This document shows positions 6,031 to 9,681 of a DNA stretch of 9,681 bases, in pieces. The position numbers were made by a program, and so were the translations under genes. The stretch is from Acidobacteriota bacterium (GTDB lineage Bacteria; Acidobacteriota; Vicinamibacteria; Vicinamibacterales; UBA2999). Positions within the stretch are counted from its first letter, which is position 1; each line of letters starts with the position of its first letter. The stretch spans positions 1 through 9,681 of the forward strand of contig JADZBZ010000258.1 in assembly GCA_020851835.1 (NCBI GenBank), in the 5' to 3' direction. The notes below the pieces were generated by a model. That model made no database searches and was not told the origin of the DNA. It saw nothing but the letters and a program-made list of their open reading frames with translations.

Positions 6031-6059
6031 TTGGTTCCCGTGGGTTTTCCGTGTAACAT
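6031..6059 (+). promoter_or_regulatory. candidate sigma-70 promoter of pilC
   Basis: TTGGTT (6031-6036) and TAACAT (6054-6059) are separated by 17 bases and each matches four of six consensus positions. Transcription would start near 6066, about 15 bases before the pilC ATG at 6082. It lies directly after the GGACGTC repeats. The stretch is less GC-rich than its surroundings, which supports a promoter, but the assignment is by eye. Confidence 0.35.
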
Positions 6060-6081
6060 CTTGTAGGACAATCCCTTAGAG

Positions 6082-7292
6082 ATGGAGTTCCGCTGCCGGC
6101 TCGGCACCCCGTCGGGCGAAATCATCGAGGGCGTGTATGTGGCCCAGAGCGAGGTCGCGTTGCGGCGCGAACTCGAGGACAAGGGGCTCCACGTCCTGGC
6201 CCTGCGCGCGCGGGGAAGTCTGGGGGGGGTGTCGTTCGGCCGCCGGCGTCATCGCATCGCGCGCCACGAGTTTCTGGTGTTCAACCAAGAGCTCGCGACG
6301 CTGCTCAAGGCCGGCATGCCGCTGGTGCAATCCCTCGACATTCTGCGTGTCCGGCTGTCGAACCCCGTGTTCAAGTCGGTGCTCGACGACGTCTACGAGA
6401 AGGTGCGTGCGGGCACGGCGCTCTCCGACGCCTTCACGTCGCACGGCGACCTCTTCCCGAGCGTATACACGGCGTCACTCATGGCGGGCGAGCGGTCGGG
6501 CAACCTCGACGCGGTGCTGCGCCGCTACGTGTCGTACTCGAAGGTGATCGACACGGTCCGCTCGAAGACGATTTCCGCCCTGATCTATCCGGTCATCCTG
6601 ATTCTGCTGGCGCTGGTGCTGGTTGGCATCATCGTGATCAAGGTGGTACCCACCTTCTCCGATTTCTACGGCAGCTTCGGCGCCCAACTGCCGCTCTCCA
6701 CGCGAATCATCGTGGCGGTCTCCGATTTCGTGCGGTCGCAGGTGTTGCTCATCGGGCTGGGGCTGGGCGGGGCGGCGGTGTTCTTCTATTCGTGGATCCG
6801 CCAGCCCGGGCAGAAGGCGCGTTTCGATCGATTCGTGTTGAGGATTCCCGGCATCGGCACCAGCATGCACAAGTTCGCCACCTCGCAGCTCGCGCGCACG
6901 CTGGCGACGCTGCTCGGCGGCGGCATCCCGCTGGTGAACGCTCTCGACATCGCGTCGCGGTCCACGGGCAACCGCTACCTGGGCCAGGAACTCGAAGTCG
7001 TGGCCCAGCGAGTGCGGGAGGGCCAGGGTTTCGCCTCGACGCTGCTCGAACGGCGCACGGTGCCCGACGTGGCCATCAAGATGATCGAGGTGGGCGAGTC
7101 GACTGGCGCGCTGCAGGAGATGCTCAACAGCCTCGCCGATTTCTTCGACGAGGAGATTGAAACCGAAGTGGGCCGGTTCGTCACCCTCATCGAACCGGCG
7201 CTGCTGGTGGTGATGGGTGTGGTGATCGCCAGTATCGTCCTGGCGCTCTACATGCCGCTCTTCCAGCTCACCTCGGTGCTCGGGGGGCGCTG

Positions 7293-7293
<1 letters not shown>
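6082..7293 (+). CDS. pilC: PilC/GspF-family inner-membrane platform protein of a type IV pilus or type II secretion system
   Basis: A 403-residue polytopic protein, the usual length for the family. It forms the inner-membrane platform on which the assembly ATPase acts to insert pilins into the growing fibre. The N-terminal segment (1-45) has the typical G-x-A-x-S-E-x-x-x-L pattern with KGLHVLAL. Two repeated T2SSF domains follow: the first at about 64-187 (FNQELATLLKAGMPLVQSLD, MAGERSGNLDAVL), the second at about 266-389 (SQLARTLATLLGGGIPLVNA, VGESTGALQEML). Membrane segments are at about 166-190, 220-238 and 370-393, the last followed by ALYMPLFQL, a family hallmark. The start at 6082 is the only good ATG; the Shine-Dalgarno sequence is weak. 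The TGA shares one base with the pilB ATG, so the two are translationally coupled. Pilus and secretion versions cannot be told apart from this protein alone. Confidence 0.95.
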
Positions 7294-8959
<1,666 letters not shown>

Positions 8960-8963
<4 letters not shown>

Positions 8964-9681
8964 GCGGGTTCTCCTGGCTGAAGACGCCGCTTCCCGAGGT
9001 GGCGGTGGAAATCGACCGGACGCACGTCGGCGTGGCCCGCCTCGAATGGCGTGGCGGGCAGCCCACGGTGGCGGCGTACGCCCTCGAGCCGCTCGCTGCC
9101 GGGCTCGTCTCGCCGGCGATCGCGGCCCTGAACCTCGCGGATGTCGGCGCGGTGGGACAGGTCGTGTCGCGCGCGCTCAAACTGGTGGGCGGCCGCACGT
9201 CGCGCGTGGCGCTGGTGGTGCCCGACACGGTGGCCAAGGTCTCGCTGGTACGCCTGGAGACAGTCCCCGCCCGGCGCGACGACCTGCGCGAGATCGTCCG
9301 GTGGCAGATGCGCAAGTCGGCGCCGTTCCCGGTGGAGCAGGCGGTGCTCAGCGTGAGCCCCGGCGTGCCGGTGGCCGGCGGCGGCCGCGAGTTCGTCGTG
9401 GCCCTGGCGCGCGAGGACGTGGTGCGGCAGTACGAGCAGGCGTGCGCCATGGCCGGCGCACATGCGGGCCTGGTGGACCTGGCCACCTTCAGCGTGCTGA
9501 ACGGCGTGATGGCCGGTGGCGGCGCCTCCTCAGGTGACTGGCTGCTCGTGCACGTGGCCGACACCTACATCACGCTCGCAGTGGTGCGAGGCGAGCACCT
9601 CATCTTCTTCCGCCACCGGTCGGACGAATCCGAGGGCACGCTGGCGGACCTGATTCACCAGACGGCGATGTACTACGAGGA
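8960..9681 (+). CDS. pilM: PilM-like actin-fold pilus assembly protein, N-terminal 240 residues
   Basis: The reading is open to the right edge, so the C-terminus is missing. It begins MSGFSWLKTPLPEVAVEIDR at an ATG overlapping the pilB stop in the ATGA arrangement, which implies translational coupling. The pattern of a short hydrophobic N-terminus, VAVEIDRTHVGVARL, SRVALVVPDTVAK, LREIVRWQMRKSAPFP, VALAREDVVRQYEQACAMAG and LLVHVADTYITLAVVRGEHL fits PilM or the cytoplasmic domain of GspL, both actin-like. PilM sits in the cytoplasm, holds the PilN N-terminus and links PilB to the PilN/PilO alignment complex. The two nucleotide-binding strands are unlike textbook PilM: EIDRTHV stands where DIGSSSV is common, and HVADTYITL where DIG..S/T is common. 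ATP binding may therefore be weak or absent. Position directly after pilC-pilB supports the call; pilN, pilO and others are expected beyond the edge. Confidence 0.85.

Noticed and set aside
5130..6182. 350-codon minus-strand frame across the slt gene and the slt-pilC gap
   Set aside because: Low-complexity Arg/Ala/Pro translation, opposite a clear signal peptide and SLT domain.

Overview
The window is high-GC bacterial chromosome with tightly packed genes and no RNA genes, insertion sequences or CRISPR arrays that I can see. The protein styles suggest an Acidobacteriota-type organism, possibly the Vicinamibacteria side: a PilC/PilB/PilM cluster with a divergent PilM, a transglycosylase with a small beta-rich N-terminal segment, and an isolated microcompartment gene pair. 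This placement is an inference from remembered protein style, not a measurement.

Layout. Minus strand, read right to left from about 4351: a PduA/EutM-type hexameric microcompartment shell protein (4070-4351), a CoA-acylating aldehyde dehydrogenase with a long C-terminal tail (2189-3997), an MltD-like lytic transglycosylase lipoprotein with two LysM repeats (415-2115), and the N-terminal 84 codons of a ComM/YifB Mg-chelatase-like AAA+ protein that runs off the left edge (1-253). Plus strand, left to right: an unrecognised lipoprotein (4388-5272), a secreted SLT-type lytic transglycosylase four bases behind it (5277-5969), then a type IV pilus / type II secretion assembly cluster of pilC (6082-7293), pilB (7293-8963) and the start of pilM (8960-9681), with overlapping start and stop codons.

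How the genes work together. The shell protein and aldehyde dehydrogenase look like a two-gene metabolosome unit. The shell would enclose an enzyme that turns an aldehyde into its acyl-CoA. No signature enzyme, pentameric vertex protein, phosphotransacylase or alcohol dehydrogenase lies beside them, so if a complete compartment forms, its other parts must be encoded elsewhere. The dehydrogenase tail carries a short amphipathic helix (a candidate encapsulation peptide) and a terminal segment resembling the N-terminal motif of EutQ. The pilus genes encode the inner-membrane platform, the extension ATPase and the cytoplasmic actin-like adaptor. The transglycosylase before pilC could open peptidoglycan for envelope assembly. 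The 36-bp divergent gap at 4352-4387 separates the microcompartment unit from the envelope/pilus unit.

The most interesting parts are the isolated shell-plus-dehydrogenase pair and the bipartite tail of the dehydrogenase. The non-coding stretches are all short (161 bp at most) and hold only candidate promoters, dyads and hairpins.
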